A stretch of 64,000 nucleotides of DNA from Amphibalanus amphitrite (taxonomy: Eukaryota > Arthropoda > Thecostraca > Balanomorpha > Balanidae), in contig NW_024883069.1 in the NCBI RefSeq assembly GCF_019059575.1, positions 1 through 64,000 on the forward strand, read 5' to 3'. The notes below the pieces were generated by a model. It ran no database searches, had not been told where the DNA came from, and saw nothing but the letters and a program-made list of their open reading frames with translations. The translations under genes were made by a program, and so were the position numbers. Shown piece by piece: positions 46,765 through 58,733 of the stretch (position 1 is the first letter of the stretch; each line of letters starts with the position of its first letter).

Positions 46765-47440
46765 TTACATTTGCACATCCCGCTTGGAATTGAACTTCGG
46801 GACGCTTTTACGGTGTTTTATGCACGCCGTGATGCGACCGTGTCGTGCCTCCTCGCCCACCACCCGCAAGCTGGCCTCTGTCACATCGCGCACGGCTCGC
46901 TCCACGGCCTGTGTGTGCACAGGATACGCCGAGACCCGGAGAGGAGCAGCTGCGATTCCTTGGAGTTCAGTGACACTTAGATCTCGCAGAAGGGGTGGCT
47001 CTGTGACCTTCTCCGCCGCGGAGTCGATGAGATCGACGTACCGCTGGGCGCCGAAGTTGATGGTGGGAAGGGTGAACTTCCTCACCTCCTGTCCTTCCTT
47101 TTCCCTCTCGCGAGCGGCGCGAATGTGCTGGATCGCCGCGGTGCGGATCTCTCGATCCTCGTCTGCGATCATGGCGAGCAGGAGCTGCTCTGGGTGCGCC
47201 CAGTAGCCATTCCTGGAGATTACGGGCCTGATGATATCCTGGATATCCTGTGGAAGACCACGAAGGAGCTCGATGCTGCGGTAGACGTTCTTTGAGCCTT
47301 CGGTGCAGGCGTTATGTGTAAGGGCTAAATTGAGCGCGTGAGAGATGTGTGGAGCGGCGGGCCGGAGAACCAGAGTGCGTGTTAGGCCAGTCCGTCGTAT
47401 GATTGCCTCCGGCGGGAAAGGCGTGCCCGCCGGGTGAAAG
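46765..47440 (-). pseudogene. Unassigned protein fragment, probably transposon-encoded
   Basis: The minus strand is open from about 47440 to a TAA at 46765-46767, about 220 codons, without an obvious start. Readable blocks are IIRRTGLTRTLVLR, HALNLALTHNACTEGSKNVY, GYWAHPEQLLLAMIADED, TEPPLLRDL, YPVHTQAVERAVRDVTEAS and PKFNSKRD. It is hydrophilic, with no membrane segment. From memory it resembles the C-terminal part of an uncharacterised protein that is multi-copy in arthropods, so I suspect a transposase or companion protein of element L. Codon use is GC-rich, unlike the LINEs. Upstream (47312-47542) a different frame is open, suggesting a frameshift near 47440. Confidence 0.6.
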
Positions 47441-47896
47441 GCAGCGGCTGGCCGGCACCTGGGACTCGCGGGCCCGCCTCTCGAGGCATTTGCCTGTGCG
47501 GTGTCGTCGGGGCAACATCTTTCGGTAAGCGAATTTTTTCATTCCCCCCTAAATTAATGCCGCAGCGCCCAGGCGCTGCGGAAGTCCCCGACAAATGTCC
47601 TGGATTTCATTTGGCTTTCCGACCCGCCGCAAATAGCGGTGGGCACTCCCGTTATATCCAGGACAGTCCCATCTAAATTATAATTGGTCGGCGCGGCGCG
47701 AGGCGTAAATGAGTGAGCGATTGTAAGTGTGATGTGTAGTGTGCGTGAGAGAAAGGATCCGAGAGATTAACACTTTGTCCCGCAAGACCAAAATACAGTG
47801 TAATGGGAATGTGAGCCAAATATTTGAATTGGGTAAAGGCAGATGCCGGGCTGATACACGGTGAACATGAACGAACAATCATACGGGCCGCTTAGT

Positions 47897-48902
47897 TTAA
47901 CCCGCGCACCGACGGGGGGGGCGGATATCCGCCCCCCCCTGAGGTTTTTCGCGAATAGCGGGAAAACCGCGGCGCGTAGCGCCGCGAAATTTGGTATGAC
48001 TATTCCCTTATCAATTTTACACATGGTGTGCAAGTTTGAACCTCCTACCTTTCAAGGTCAGGTCACCAGGTCACTTTGAATGACCTAACCTCAAGTCACT
48101 TTTTTGCAACTTTGTCACCGTGCCAGAGCTACAGTAGATGTCGGAGGCCTTTGAAAGTCGCAGGATGTTATTAGGTCATTAGTAGCTACAATTTGTATTT
48201 CTCGGAATTTTGATATCGGTGACCTAAGGTCAGGTCAATTTCGCGACCTCCCCATTATAAGTCAATGGGGGAAAAATCAACTCCCTGTTTTTACCACTAA
48301 AACGGGTCGGAATGGCCCCATATACCATACATGACTTCATATACGATCAACCTTCACTACCTTGAGGTCTGTTTTGCTGTTGGGCAGCTGTGAGGTCATG
48401 TGACGTCATCAAAGGTCACCAAAGGTTTTTGGCCAATAACTCCGTACAGGAACAAGATACAGACGCGTGGATGGTCTCATTGTGTTCAGCTCGTCAAGAC
48501 GCATCGAATGATATACATGATGACCTCGAGGTCACGTGACCTGAGGTCAACCTTTGACCTTGACCTTTCGAGGTCAACATATATATCATTCGATGCGGAT
48601 TGACGAGAGGATCACGATGATGCCCTTAGTTTGTTCCTATCTTGACTAATTCGAAAGTTATTCGAGAAAAACTCTCTCCATATTTAGCGCCGCCATTTTG
48701 ACTTTTTTGACCCCTGTGACGTCATCTTTGACCTGACCTGAAAATGACCTTTGTAAAAATTGTAGATCTTGACCGTGCGTATCCGATGCCGTTTACCGCT
48801 TGTCGCTATCTTGCTTCGTTCTCGAGATCTCAGGGGGGGGCGGTCATCCGCCCCCCCCGTCGGTACTAAGTTGGCGCAGACCCCCGTCGGTGCGCGGGTT
48901 AA
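47897..48902. mobile_element. TTAA element H (body 47901-48898)
   Basis: TTAA at both ends. Left CCCGCGCACCGACGG then a G-run, CGGATATCCG and a C-run. Right a G-run, CGGTCATCCG, a C-run, then GTCGGTGCGCGGG. A GCGGCGCGTAGCGCCGCG hairpin lies near 47965. The interior is nearly identical, in inverse orientation, to element C, though the termini differ. The 67-codon frame at 48400-48603 is repeated identically in C at 53207-53410 on the minus strand, but it consists of GGTCA repeats and I do not regard it as a gene. Confidence 0.9.
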
Positions 48903-49492
48903 TACACCCGGGTGGCAGGCGGGCATTGTAGAGTAAGTTTGATTAACGTAATGTCTGTACAGTAGGTCTACTAAAAAAGTCCCCCGCTCCAGAGGCGGCC
49001 GGCCGGCCGAACCCCCGGATTCCAGCCCCGACTCTATTGCGCAGGCCGCGGCAGTGACACGGGTCAGGTCGCGGCGCCCGGCGAGTGGGTCAGTTGGCGG
49101 CGGCCGGCCGTGGAGTGAGGACGCCGTGTGTGGGGCGCAGAGATGCCGCAGTGCAGAGGAGGGGAAGATAGTGACTCTGCACGATGCCGGAAACGATGCC
49201 GGAAACGATGCCTTTGTGATCTAAATTAAACACCTGCACTGCAGCGCATATCCTCCCTTGCCCCATTTCTATTATATCATAATCCTTCAATAATCCGTAA
49301 TGACCATTCAACGCAAGCAAGCAAACAAAACAACCCGTTTAGTGGCGACATCATCTCGGATAAAAAAAAAGCGACAGTGATTATTAGAATTGACTTTGCG
49401 CGAGGGCAAATCGAGGGGTATATATGTATCATATGCCGAGTATTTTATTCCCATCTAGCAAATTAAGATTGGGGATCTTGTCTTAACCCTCG

Positions 49493-50524
49493 CCGGACCT
49501 ATTGGTTTTCTACATACGCGCCGGCCGAGGGGGGGGGGGCGGGTACGACCCCCCCCCTCGCCGTTTCGCCCCTGGTGGAGCTAGCGCGTCGCGGAAAAAA
49601 CGAGCGTGTGCGCCGTTACGAGACGCAGAGATTGGTACCCGATTTTAAGGTCCTAGGTCAACCGGTGACCTCTGAGGTCAGGTCAAGTGCCCCGAGGTAC
49701 GGTTCAGTTTTTGGTGAATAACTTCGCAAAAAACGGCCGCAGAGCGCCGATTTTGGCAGCATCGTGTTCACCTCGCTCAGGCGCGTCGAATGATATACTT
49801 TTTGTCCGGGTCAGGTCAACTTGGGGTGTTGACCTCAGGTCAAGGTCAGGTCAGCACCCCCAGGTCACGAAGTTGGTCGAAAGAGGTCATGGCGCATATC
49901 ATTCGATTCGGCGGGCCTTCCTGAGTCCATTGGTGGCTTCCCCGACTCGCTAGCTCAATTTGATCAAGAGTTATTGACGAAAAACTAATTTGACCTTGAT
50001 GACGTCATAAATGACGTCACGCAAGGTCAACATTGCAAAAGTGACGCATCTAACCTTGCAAGGAGTGCATCAAATCACGATTCTGTGTGCTTGAGATAGT
50101 TGGAGATCGTTCCCGGCGCCAGAATAGCAGTTTGAATTTTTCCCCATTGACTTATAATGGTGAGGTCACGAAAATGACCTGACCTCATATGACCTTTAGG
50201 AAAAATCCGAGATATACAAGTTGTGGGACTCATAATGGATACTAGATCATGCAAGTTTCATTTCCCTGTGACATCTCCTCTGGCAGTGAGGGCGTTGCGA
50301 AGTTGCGACATCTGAAGACCGTGCAGAGGTTCACTTATGACGTCATAGGTCAGTGACCTGACCTGACCCGAAAATGCGGTTGGTGTCAAAAGATGCGGCT
50401 TGGATCAAAGGTCAGGTATGCCAAGTTTCAGCTCTCTATCGCCAGCGTGTTCGGAGCTATCGCGAAAAAAACCCTATGGGGGGGGGGCGGCACCCGCCCC
50501 CCCCCCTCGGCCGGCGAGGGTTAA
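49493..50524. mobile_element. TTAA element I (body 49497-50520)
   Basis: TTAA at both ends. Left CCCTCGCCGGACC, then a G-run, CGGGTACGA and a C-run; right CTCGGCCGGCGAGGG. The start of its interior resembles A, with CGTTTCGCCCCTGGTGGAGC against CGTTTGGCCCCTGATGGAGC. It has many GGTCA/TGACC units. Confidence 0.9.
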
Positions 50525-52023
50525 GATCCCCAATCCTGTCTTAAGGATTGGGGTTATGCAGCATGTCCTCCTTTCAACAGCTTCGTGGCCTGTGTTGCCC
50601 TAACATGACATTGACCTAAACATCCTAAATTGCTTCACCTAAGCAAAAAAGCATATAAATCGACGCGTCTGAGAACACTGAACAGAAAACACGATTGTAT
50701 CGAAATGACGATAATGCGACTTTTTTTGCGAAGTTTTTTTCACCAAAAACCGATTCAATGCCTTAGGGCCCTTGACATGCCCTAAGAAGTCACTGATATT
50801 TTAAAATGGGGTGACAGTCGCTGCGTCACGTAACGACGCAAGCGCTCGTTTCTTTCCGCGAGGCTCTAGCAATTAGCTCAATTATAGGAGCTAAACATGG
50901 GGATGGGGAATCGCTCCCTTCTCACTCACTATTTGGCCGGGATAGTGTTTGCAATTATTGTTAAAATCTAACATTTTAAGATTTCAAATGATCCATTTTT
51001 CCCGCCCAAGTCTTTCAATTCAAGGTCATAACACCAGGTCACGTCAAGTGACCTTACCTCAAGGAAAGTTCCTGTGCTCATCATATCTAAATACATCGAC
51101 TAACCGATCGCTTTAGAACCTTCAGTGATTTCAATGGGCAACATTATATGTATTTGAAACGTTTACTTTGCAAGTTTGACATTGCTGACAGAAAGGTCGG
51201 GTCAATTTTGAGATCGCTAAAGTCAATGGGAGAAAGTTGAACTGCGCTTTTTTTTGGACGGAACGCATAATAAACACTCTGAAAACATGTGGTGCCTGAT
51301 GAGATACAATACTGAATGAGAAAATTGTTTGTTTTGTTGGGAGCCATCTTTTTCGGTTTGAGAAGGCCCTTGCAGAGCTATGACATAACTATGCTCTGGT
51401 GTAGTAATTTGGTTGTGCGAGCCAGCGACAGTGATCTGCGGACTCCGGAAGCGTGACTGTTCCCGTGGGACGATTGCCCTGTCCGGCGGTCCATAGTCTC
51501 CCCAACGGTCACCCGAAGAGGGTTATGTGTCTTGGAATGGAACCGACATCAACTACAGGTTGGCTGGTGGGGTGACCTCCAGTCCAGAGAGGGAAGTATG
51601 AAGACTAGGGGCGATGCGGATTGGTTTTTCCTGAGGATAGCGAGGACGGAAGGAATCTAGCACCCTTGACCCTTCCTTATACTGAATGTATCTCAGGCTG
51701 TTAAATCTTCTAAGCGTTTTTTTTTTCTCGACATCGTCAAGGTGCCATTAATAAAAATATGAAATCCGGGAGGATAAATTAAAAATAGAAATTGTGGCCA
51801 ACAGAACATTATCAGTTGCGTTCAACATACTCGTAAGCATGATCACACACCCAGCTTACACATGAGCCATGTAATAAATATTTTTGATAGACATGCTTAA
51901 GTTATGAAATCATCTAAAGTGTTTGTAAAATTTCACGATACGGATCTAATATCCTGCTATCCATCATGACCATTTCTGGTCGGGTCATGTCTTTGAACAT
52001 AGGCCAATTTCTTCAAATGACCT

Positions 52024-52908
52024 CCCTCGCCGGCACAGGGAGGGAGGGTTGATGCAACCCCCCCCCCCCTCCAAGGTTTTTCGCAAATAACTTGCGTAAA
52101 AAGCGGCCGATCGCGACAAAACTTTCAGTACCCTCGCATTAATCAATCTTACACCTACCCTGAAAATTTCATGACCCTGACCCAAATGACCTTTGACCTG
52201 TGACCTCTTTTCCGAGACCATGTTTGGCCGGAATCGCGATTCGGCGTATGTCGGCTCGCATTAGCCGCGCGTTTGCAAGCTTTTCGTGGTTTCAAGCGTT
52301 CAAACATGTGATTTGATGTTGCTCCGATGCATTAGGGTGGGTGTCAAGATCACCTAAAGGTCAGGTCAGGTCATTGACCTTTGGTGACCTCGGTTCACTT
52401 TTTCGAGTTTTACATGTTTCTACGCCAGTTTTTGGAGCTAAATTCGAATTTAGCAACCATTTGAATATTTACGAAGTAGTTTTGGTGCCTTTGTAACATG
52501 TTACGAAGCTGTCAGAGGCGGATGACAGGTATTACGAATACCCGTCGTGACCTCTACCGGTTGACCTGACCTGACCTGACCCGACCTGGTCTAAATGCTT
52601 TAAGACATCATCTCTGATCAAAACTAGCACGATATTCGTGATCAGCACCCCGGAAAACCCCATAGCAGCCACACTTTCTAACAGGTCCCCATTTTCCCGA
52701 TTTTCGGGTCATTGACCTGACCTGGAAGGTCACCCGATGACCTAGGACCTTAAAATTGGGTATCATCGGCTTCCTCTCGTGACGGGCAGCACGCTCGTTT
52801 TTTCCGCGAAGCTCTAGCTCAATCAGGGGCCAAGCGCGAGGGGGGTCGTGCCAACCCCCCCCCCTCTTGTGCCATCGAAGGATGCAAAATGGCCTGTGCC
52901 GGTGAGGC
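52024..52908. mobile_element. TTAA element A-prime, uninterrupted A relative
   Basis: 885 bp. Left CCCTCGCCGGCACAGG, right CCTGTGCCGGTGAGG, with TTAA preserved only on the right. It is the reverse complement of A without A's insertions and thereby provides the empty-site reference for B and D. Subterminal hairpins GTTGATGCAAC (left) and GTCGTGCCAAC (right) lie between G- and C-runs. Confidence 0.88.
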
Positions 52909-53904
52909 TTAACCCTATTCCTGGCGGGCTCCGCCGGGACAAGAAACTGGCGGGGGGGGCCGATTCGCCCCCCCCCCTGAGATCTCGAGAACGAAGCAAG
53001 ATAGCGACAAGCGGTAAACGGCATCGGATACGCATGGACAAGGTCTACAATTTTTACAAAGGTCATTTTCAGGTCAGGTCAAAGATGACGTCACAGGGGT
53101 CGAAAAAGTCAAAATGGCGGCGCTAGATATGGAGAGAGTTTTTCTCGAATAACTTTCGAATTAGTTAAGATAGGAACAAACTAAGGGCATCATCGTGATC
53201 CTCTCGTCAATCCGCATCGAATGATATATATGTTGACCTCGAAAGGTCAAGGTCAAAGGTTGACCTCAGGTCACGTGACCTCGAGGTCATCATGTATATC
53301 ATTCGATGCGTCTTGACGAGCTGAACACAATGAGACCATCCACGCGTCTGTATCTTGTTCCTGTACGGAGTTATTGGCCAAAAACCTTTGGTGACCTTTG
53401 ATGACGTCACATGACCTCACAGCTGCCCAACAGCAAAACAGACCTCAAGGTAGTGAAGGTTGATCGTATATGAAGTCATGTATGGTATATGGGGCCATTC
53501 CGACCCGTTTTAGTGGTAAAAACAGGGAGTTGATTTTTCCCCCATTGACTTATAATGGGGAGGTCGCGAAACTGACCTGACCTTAGGTCACCGATATCCA
53601 AATTCCGAGATATACAAATTGCACATACTGGTACCCTAACTAAAGCCTGAAGAGAAGAAATTGATCGGTCAAAAACTCTAGCTCTGGCGTGATTGCAAAC
53701 TTTTCTGAGGTAGGGTCACCAAACCGCCTCTGGTGACCTGACCTGAGGTCAGATCAACTCAAAATTTTCAGACATGTTGCGTAGAAGCCTTATAGGAAAA
53801 GTCAGAAAATTTGAGCTTCCTAGCTCAACGCGTTTGGGAGAAATAACCAAAAAACCTCAGGGGGGGGCTCCTGAGGCCCCCCCCCCCGCCAGGAATAGGG
53901 TTAA
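52909..53904. mobile_element. TTAA element C (body 52913-53900)
   Basis: TTAA at both ends, perfect terminal repeat CCCTATTCCTGGCGG. The left hairpin core is CCGATTCG and the right core CTCCTGAG, each between a G-run and a C-run. The interior of about 900 bp matches H in inverse orientation and the E interior. It abuts A-prime, sharing its TTAA. Confidence 0.92.
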
Positions 53905-54943
53905 AGATCAACTTTTGATTCATTCGAAGCGTTTTGATAGGAGGAACACGAGGCTGGTAAAATTAATTTCATGCAGGTTTAGCTTAAAACTTTTAGTGTT
54001 TGTGGAAAAGCAATTGGTTTTCTCATAATACCGATGGTGGCAGTTGCTGTTATTTACGTGCTAAGCCGTTGACCTTAATTAAATCTGACAATATTATTCA
54101 GACATAGCGGTAAACGAGCTGCTTTTTGTGTTAGGTTAGGCTCCTTCGGTCGATTTCAGAGTGGGAAGGATGACAGGAGTTAGGGGGAGACAGGGGGCCT
54201 GGGCGGGAGTCCTGAGCCTCATGCTCCGCTGGGGCCGAGCCCATCACGTGGGTTGGATTGCCCTGATACATGGATAGCTCTGGGCGGTGTTTCACGGCCC
54301 CGCGCTGCAGCACGCTGCGCTGCGCTGCCATGCATTGTAGCGGCGGTTGATATGAATTCGGCTCCACGCTACCGTTACGAGCTTCCGAGTCTGTTGATGT
54401 TTCCATGGAAATTGGAAACCCAATGCACCGGTGCGCACAACGCATCCTGTCCAAGCAAAATTTTACCATCGATGACCTCTGGTGACATGACCTTTTGCTC
54501 TGAACCGATCTAAAATTGGCTGAAGTATTTTTCTTCTTTTTGCTACTTTTAACGCTACTTCGAATACCACTTAAATGCCCAAAGCTGAGTTATAAGAAGG
54601 ATGCTCAATCCCCATTTCCCCTCCAACAGGGCGTGAGAGTCTAGGCATTCCTGTGGGGCACGGGCTAACAATGACTATCTCATAATGGCCATGAACATCT
54701 ACTGCCATTCTTTAACACCGGTTTCGCTGCGCTGAGCGGTGGCCGTCTCGTTTGTTGGATTCTACAGCTGGCTGGCGGAAAGCGTTACCGGCCGCCCGTC
54801 CACCGCCCGCGGGCCGGACCGAGCGGTCCCGCTGACCCTACCTGACCTGATACCGGCGCGATACGGGACAGGCATACGGGGGTTCGGCTCAGCGAAGGCA
54901 GCGCCCACTGGTGCTGGGGACTTTTTTAATAGACCTACTGTAC

Positions 54944-55420
54944 ATGGGGGGGGACCAATAAAAGGATGCAGGTTCCGATGCTTGAAACCCCTACATCTGC
55001 TGCCTGATTTTTTTTTTCAGTCTAGAACAATAATATAATGTTTTCTCAATGTAATAAAAGTGTGTAAATTGATGATGTCTTTAGAACACAGAAAATGCAC
55101 AGTAACAACAAAAATACCTTTTACGACAAATTTTAGCGGCATGCTGATGTTTCACCTGTCGAACATCGAAAAACCGATGAATTTCGGACAGGGTTCGGTA
55201 CGGCCAAACATCTGATCTAGGTGGCGCCACCATAGAAATGAGTCATGAGTAGGTGGCGCTGGGGTCGAAAAGATAGATTCGGGCCCGTCGCAGAAAAGTC
55301 GTCCTTGGCCAGTTGCCTTTGCATTCTAAGTGCTGCGATGCTGACAGGTCGACATTCCAGGGCCATGGGACATAGAAAACCGCTGTCTCCATAACATTGA
55401 AGAGAAAACCATACAGAATG
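54944..55420. other. Right part of element L, nothing recognised
   Basis: About 480 bp between the end of M and the right end of L, without a long frame or similarity to known families. Confidence 0.4.
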
Positions 55421-56256
55421 ACACACCCTAGTCACCAAGGGTCACCACACGAGCCCAACTTTACTAAGGTTATGCGATGCATGTTTTATGGCCAGTTTTT
55501 CATTTCCAACTCAATGGTGTTGGTTATAAGACCATCAGGTACGGTTTAGGTCACTTTCTGGTGGAGGTCAGGTCAAGGTCAGGTCAAAAAAGGTCAAATT
55601 TCAAACTTGATATTTTTGCATAAAATGGGTATCCATTCGATGCAGCTCGTCACGGGGAGTCTAATGGTGGTCTTTGTTTTGCGCTACGAGGTCTAGAATT
55701 GCTAAAATTGAGTTTGAAAATTTGACGTCATCAATTTTGAACGTTTTTTTTCGCTATAACTTGGCCAAAAAAAGAGGTATCGATCTCAAATTTGGTATGT
55801 AGATAGAAGATGGTAGGGACCATCACATATGTTCCGGTTTTTCGAAATTCAAAAAACTTTTTGGATTTTTGGTTATTATAATCAAAAAATCTATTTTTTG
55901 ATTTTTGGGGTCAAAAAAAATCGAAAAACCGAATAAGCAGTTTTGTAGCCCTTTTGATTCCAAACCTTTTATGTCTGAAACATTTTTCTGTATCTCTAAA
56001 GCTGTAGGCCTGACAGCTCTTCCCGCGAAACCTTTTTTTGGGTCGAAAATGGCAAAAATGACGTCACTCTGACGTCATTAGCGGCCAACCTATCATAGCC
56101 TTTGGAAAAATTTTTGGTCACCATGTGCGCTAGCTGCTCCCGGGAGGGTACTGAAAGTTTGGTGACGATCGGCGCAGCGGTTCTCGAGATATATTGAAAA
56201 AAAAAACTAAATGGGGGCAAAAAAATGCCCCCCCCCCCCACCGCCTGGAAGGTTAA

Positions 56257-57000
56257 GTTACTTGTGGCAATCAATACAATGCTACGGTCCACTCCTTAAA
56301 GTGCTAGTTCATCCGCTTTCGCTTAGTCAACCTCCCACATTCCACGCGCGATTGAACGTCTTACATTATCGGTGTTGCTCTCAGGGGGATGTCGTCCCGG
56401 TTCTCCCCATGTATTATTCGCCAATCAGCTCAACACTTAACACTACCAGTGACGTCACTGGTGGATCGCCAATCGGGGCCGGCCGGCCGGGCCCGTAGAA
56501 GGCCAAACGCAGACGTTTTCAGAAAAGCGTAAGCCGTATAGATACAGTCACGGAAGGAGTTTTGCTGTGATTCGGCTCTCCAAGAGTGCGTCAGCGGACC
56601 AGGACCCGGATAAAGGTCATAGTGAACCGGCATCTGATGAAATCTGCCCACGGCTTAGCAGCCGACTTCGACCCTTTGCCCTCGTAAAGTACAAAAGCTT
56701 GCCGGTCATCAATCCACCTGTATCTCCTCATCTGCTTACTGCCTATGTCGACCAGTTACTGCAGCCGTTTTGGAGCGGCTCACGGCCGATAACACGCCGG
56801 GCGTGCGCTAGCCGCCGGTGCTAAGCGCTAACCATTGAGTGCGCGTGGCCGACTGCCGCCCCGATGGCGCTGGCCCCCGGCACCGACACCGGCGCGGCGC
56901 CGCTGACCCATGGGGGGGGGGCTGCTAGAGCCGGAATTGGGATAGAAGCCGGTATGGGATTGGGATTGAAACTCAGCGAGACTAAGGGATTGTGTTGTGC
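56257..57000. other. No gene recognised
   Basis: Outside the J2 nest. Contains a palindromic GTGACGTCAC motif near 56450 and GGCCGGCCGGCC at 56479. The frames at 56567-56824 and 56430-56651 look like chance frames. Possibly host DNA. Confidence 0.35.
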
Positions 57001-57004
57001 CTTC

Positions 57005-57830
57005 GGCAGGCCCCCAAAAATCACCGGTGTAGTGCCCTCAGGGCCGCCGGTTATGAAGCCTTTGGAGGCACTGGTGTGGGCCCTCAGAGGTATTGGTGCG
57101 GGGCCCCGGAGGTGCCGCTGTGGGCCCTCTGAGGTGCTAGTGTGTGGCCCTCAGAGGCGCCGGTGAGGGTCCTCCCTCACAGTTGCCATTGTGGGCCCTC
57201 AGAGACACTGCAGTGTGGGGTCATCACAGTCGGGTGTGGGACCCTTAGAGCTGCTGGCTCGAACCCTTTATTAGCCGACAGGGGCTCTCAGAGACCGACA
57301 AGGGGCCCTCAAGAGGTCTGCGGACGTCTTCAGGAGCCCTGTGGAGTCCTCAGAGACCAGCAAGGTACTCTCAGACGCCGGTGGGGGCCCTCAGAGTCGT
57401 CGGTGTGGGGCCCTCAAAAGTCACCGGTGAGTGGCCGTCCGATGCGAAGGTCCCGTCTTAGGCCGTCAGAGGCTCCGGCGTTGAGCCCTCAAAGCCGCCG
57501 ATATATGGCCTTAAGAAGCACCGGTTTGGGCCTTTGGAACTTCATTCAGGGGTATCGGTTGAACTCAGAGGTGGCAGTGTGGGGCCCTCAGCTGGGCACC
57601 GGTTTGGGGCTTTCACATGGCCGCCGGTGAGGGCCCTCGCAGGCGCCGTTGTGGGGGCCTTCAACCATTGGTTTAGGGGGTCATCACAGGCAAGTGTGGA
57701 ACCCTTAGAGCTGCTGGTCCCTGATAGGCCGTTAAGGGCCCTCAGAGGCCGGCAAGTAGCCCTCAGAGGTCACCAATGGGCCCTGAGAGGCCGGCAAGGG
57801 GTCCTTAAATGCCGACAATGAGCAATAAAA
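57005..57830 (+). repeat. GGGCCCTCAGAGGC-type minisatellite
   Basis: About 25 degenerate units of 25-50 bp (GGTGTGGGCCCTCAGAGG and variants). The frames in it (57142-57630 and others) are low-complexity repeats, not conserved proteins. Confidence 0.85.
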
Positions 57831-58733
57831 GCCGGTATGTGGCTCTTATGGAGAGAAGTGTGGCTATTGTGTGGCTATTCGGAGCACATGAGGTGTTCTT
57901 CCGAGCCCTGTGGGGCCCTCCTGAGTCGAAAATGCCAGCGTGGACCCTCAGCCGCCAATTGGCGTCGCAGGGCCCCTCGGGTCCGAGAGGCCCCCTGACC
58001 CGATGGGGCACGTGCCCCCTGCCCCCCTCCGGTTGCAAATAGAGAATGCAATCGGCGGTGCGGGACACAACAATTTCAATCGTTCCTTCTCCCGTCGCGA
58101 GGTCGCCCATCCGACCCATATCTCAAGATTGTTAACCCTGGGGCTCGGGTCGGCAATGTATCGGCAAGGAAATCAGCTTTAGGTGGGTAAAAAAGTTGAG
58201 TCATTAGTTGTCGTTACGTTCAGTAATAGCAACGATAAAGTTCCAAATGTACCTACCCGACGTACGGCTTGGAGCCCATCGCCGCGCGGTATCCACCAGT
58301 GACGTCACGCTAATGCTTGGCGACCGGTCCAGTGGAAATTGCGGGATGATTCTACCTCTCTTAAACGGCTTTGGTTGCTCTCACCCAGCATGGTACCGCG
58401 GCGCCAATCAGCGCTAAAGTAGCCAGTCTAGGCCTCCCGAGCAGCAACTGAAGTCGCGCATGCGCAGAAGCCATTGCTCTCCACCAAAAAAAAATCATCT
58501 ATATTTGACAATAGCAGACACTCTACAGCAACGCGTAGCTTTTACGTGTCCTTAGTCAGAGATGAATAAAGGAGTAAGTCAATGTCGCATAAACACAAAC
58601 ATAATGACACATTCGCACACACAGTACACACAGTCACGCATACAAGTCATCACCGAGTAAAAATACGTTTCACAGCTCGTTTAAATGCCACGGGGTCTAG
58701 ATTTCTCGCGTCTCCCGGCATGGAGTTGAGGAG
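57831..58733. other. Non-coding, CpG-rich in part; possible promoter-like patch
   Basis: No gene recognised. 58300-58470 contains GTGACGTCAC, and at 58455-58466 CGCGCATGCGCA, a perfect match to the NRF1 recognition pattern. Alone this is weak evidence for a promoter. Confidence 0.3.

Larger units (their letters stand above)
50985..54670. mobile_element. F-family copy 4, decayed and split
   Basis: Pieces at about 50985-51330, 51700-52020 and 53905-54670 are colinear with F, ending in CAACAGGGCGTG...GGGCACGGG. It is clearly older than F itself. The gaps are an unclassified 370-bp segment (51330-51700) and elements A-prime and C. The left terminus is missing. Confidence 0.7.
48958..54942. mobile_element. 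TA-flanked, CAGT-ended element M (body 48960-54940)
   Basis: TIR CAGTAGGTCTACTAAAAAAG at the left and CTTTTTTAATAGACCTACTG at the right, TA on both sides. Weaker inverted similarity continues about 100 bp (GCCGAACCCCCG and its complement). CAGT ends with TA duplication suggest Tc1/mariner. Most of its 6 kb is I and F copy 4. No transposase was found. Confidence 0.75.
45978..55430. mobile_element. TA-flanked element L (body 45980-55428)
   Basis: It interrupts J2 between two GGTCACC-rich half-sites. Short TIR GGGTGTGTC at the left, GACACACCC at the right, TA on both sides. The TIR similarity is only about 10 bp, so the assignment depends on the clean split of J2. It contains a transposon-type reading frame (46765-47440), element H and element M. 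A lone TAGGGTGTGTCG at 59936 may be another copy's end. Confidence 0.65.
45607..56256. mobile_element. TTAA element J2 (body 45611-56252), outer shell of a 10-kb nest
   Basis: Left CCCGGCAGGCGGTGGGCC, a G-run, CATTTTTTGCCCCCCC; right GGGGGCAAAAAAATG, a C-run, ACCGCCTGGAAGG; TTAA at both ends. The outer pieces (45611-45977 and 55431-56252) are colinear with J (42980-43230 and 43230-43770). The 9.45 kb between is insertion L, leaving a native element of about 1.2 kb. No coding capacity. Confidence 0.85.

Noticed and set aside
48400-53410. Identical 67-codon frame at 48400-48603 and 53207-53410
   Set aside because: It is conserved only because H and C share their interior. The peptide is built from GGTCA repeats and has no start or context of a gene.
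57142-57821. 162-codon frame with Gly/Pro/Arg repeats
   Set aside because: Translation of the GGGCCCTCAGAGG minisatellite.
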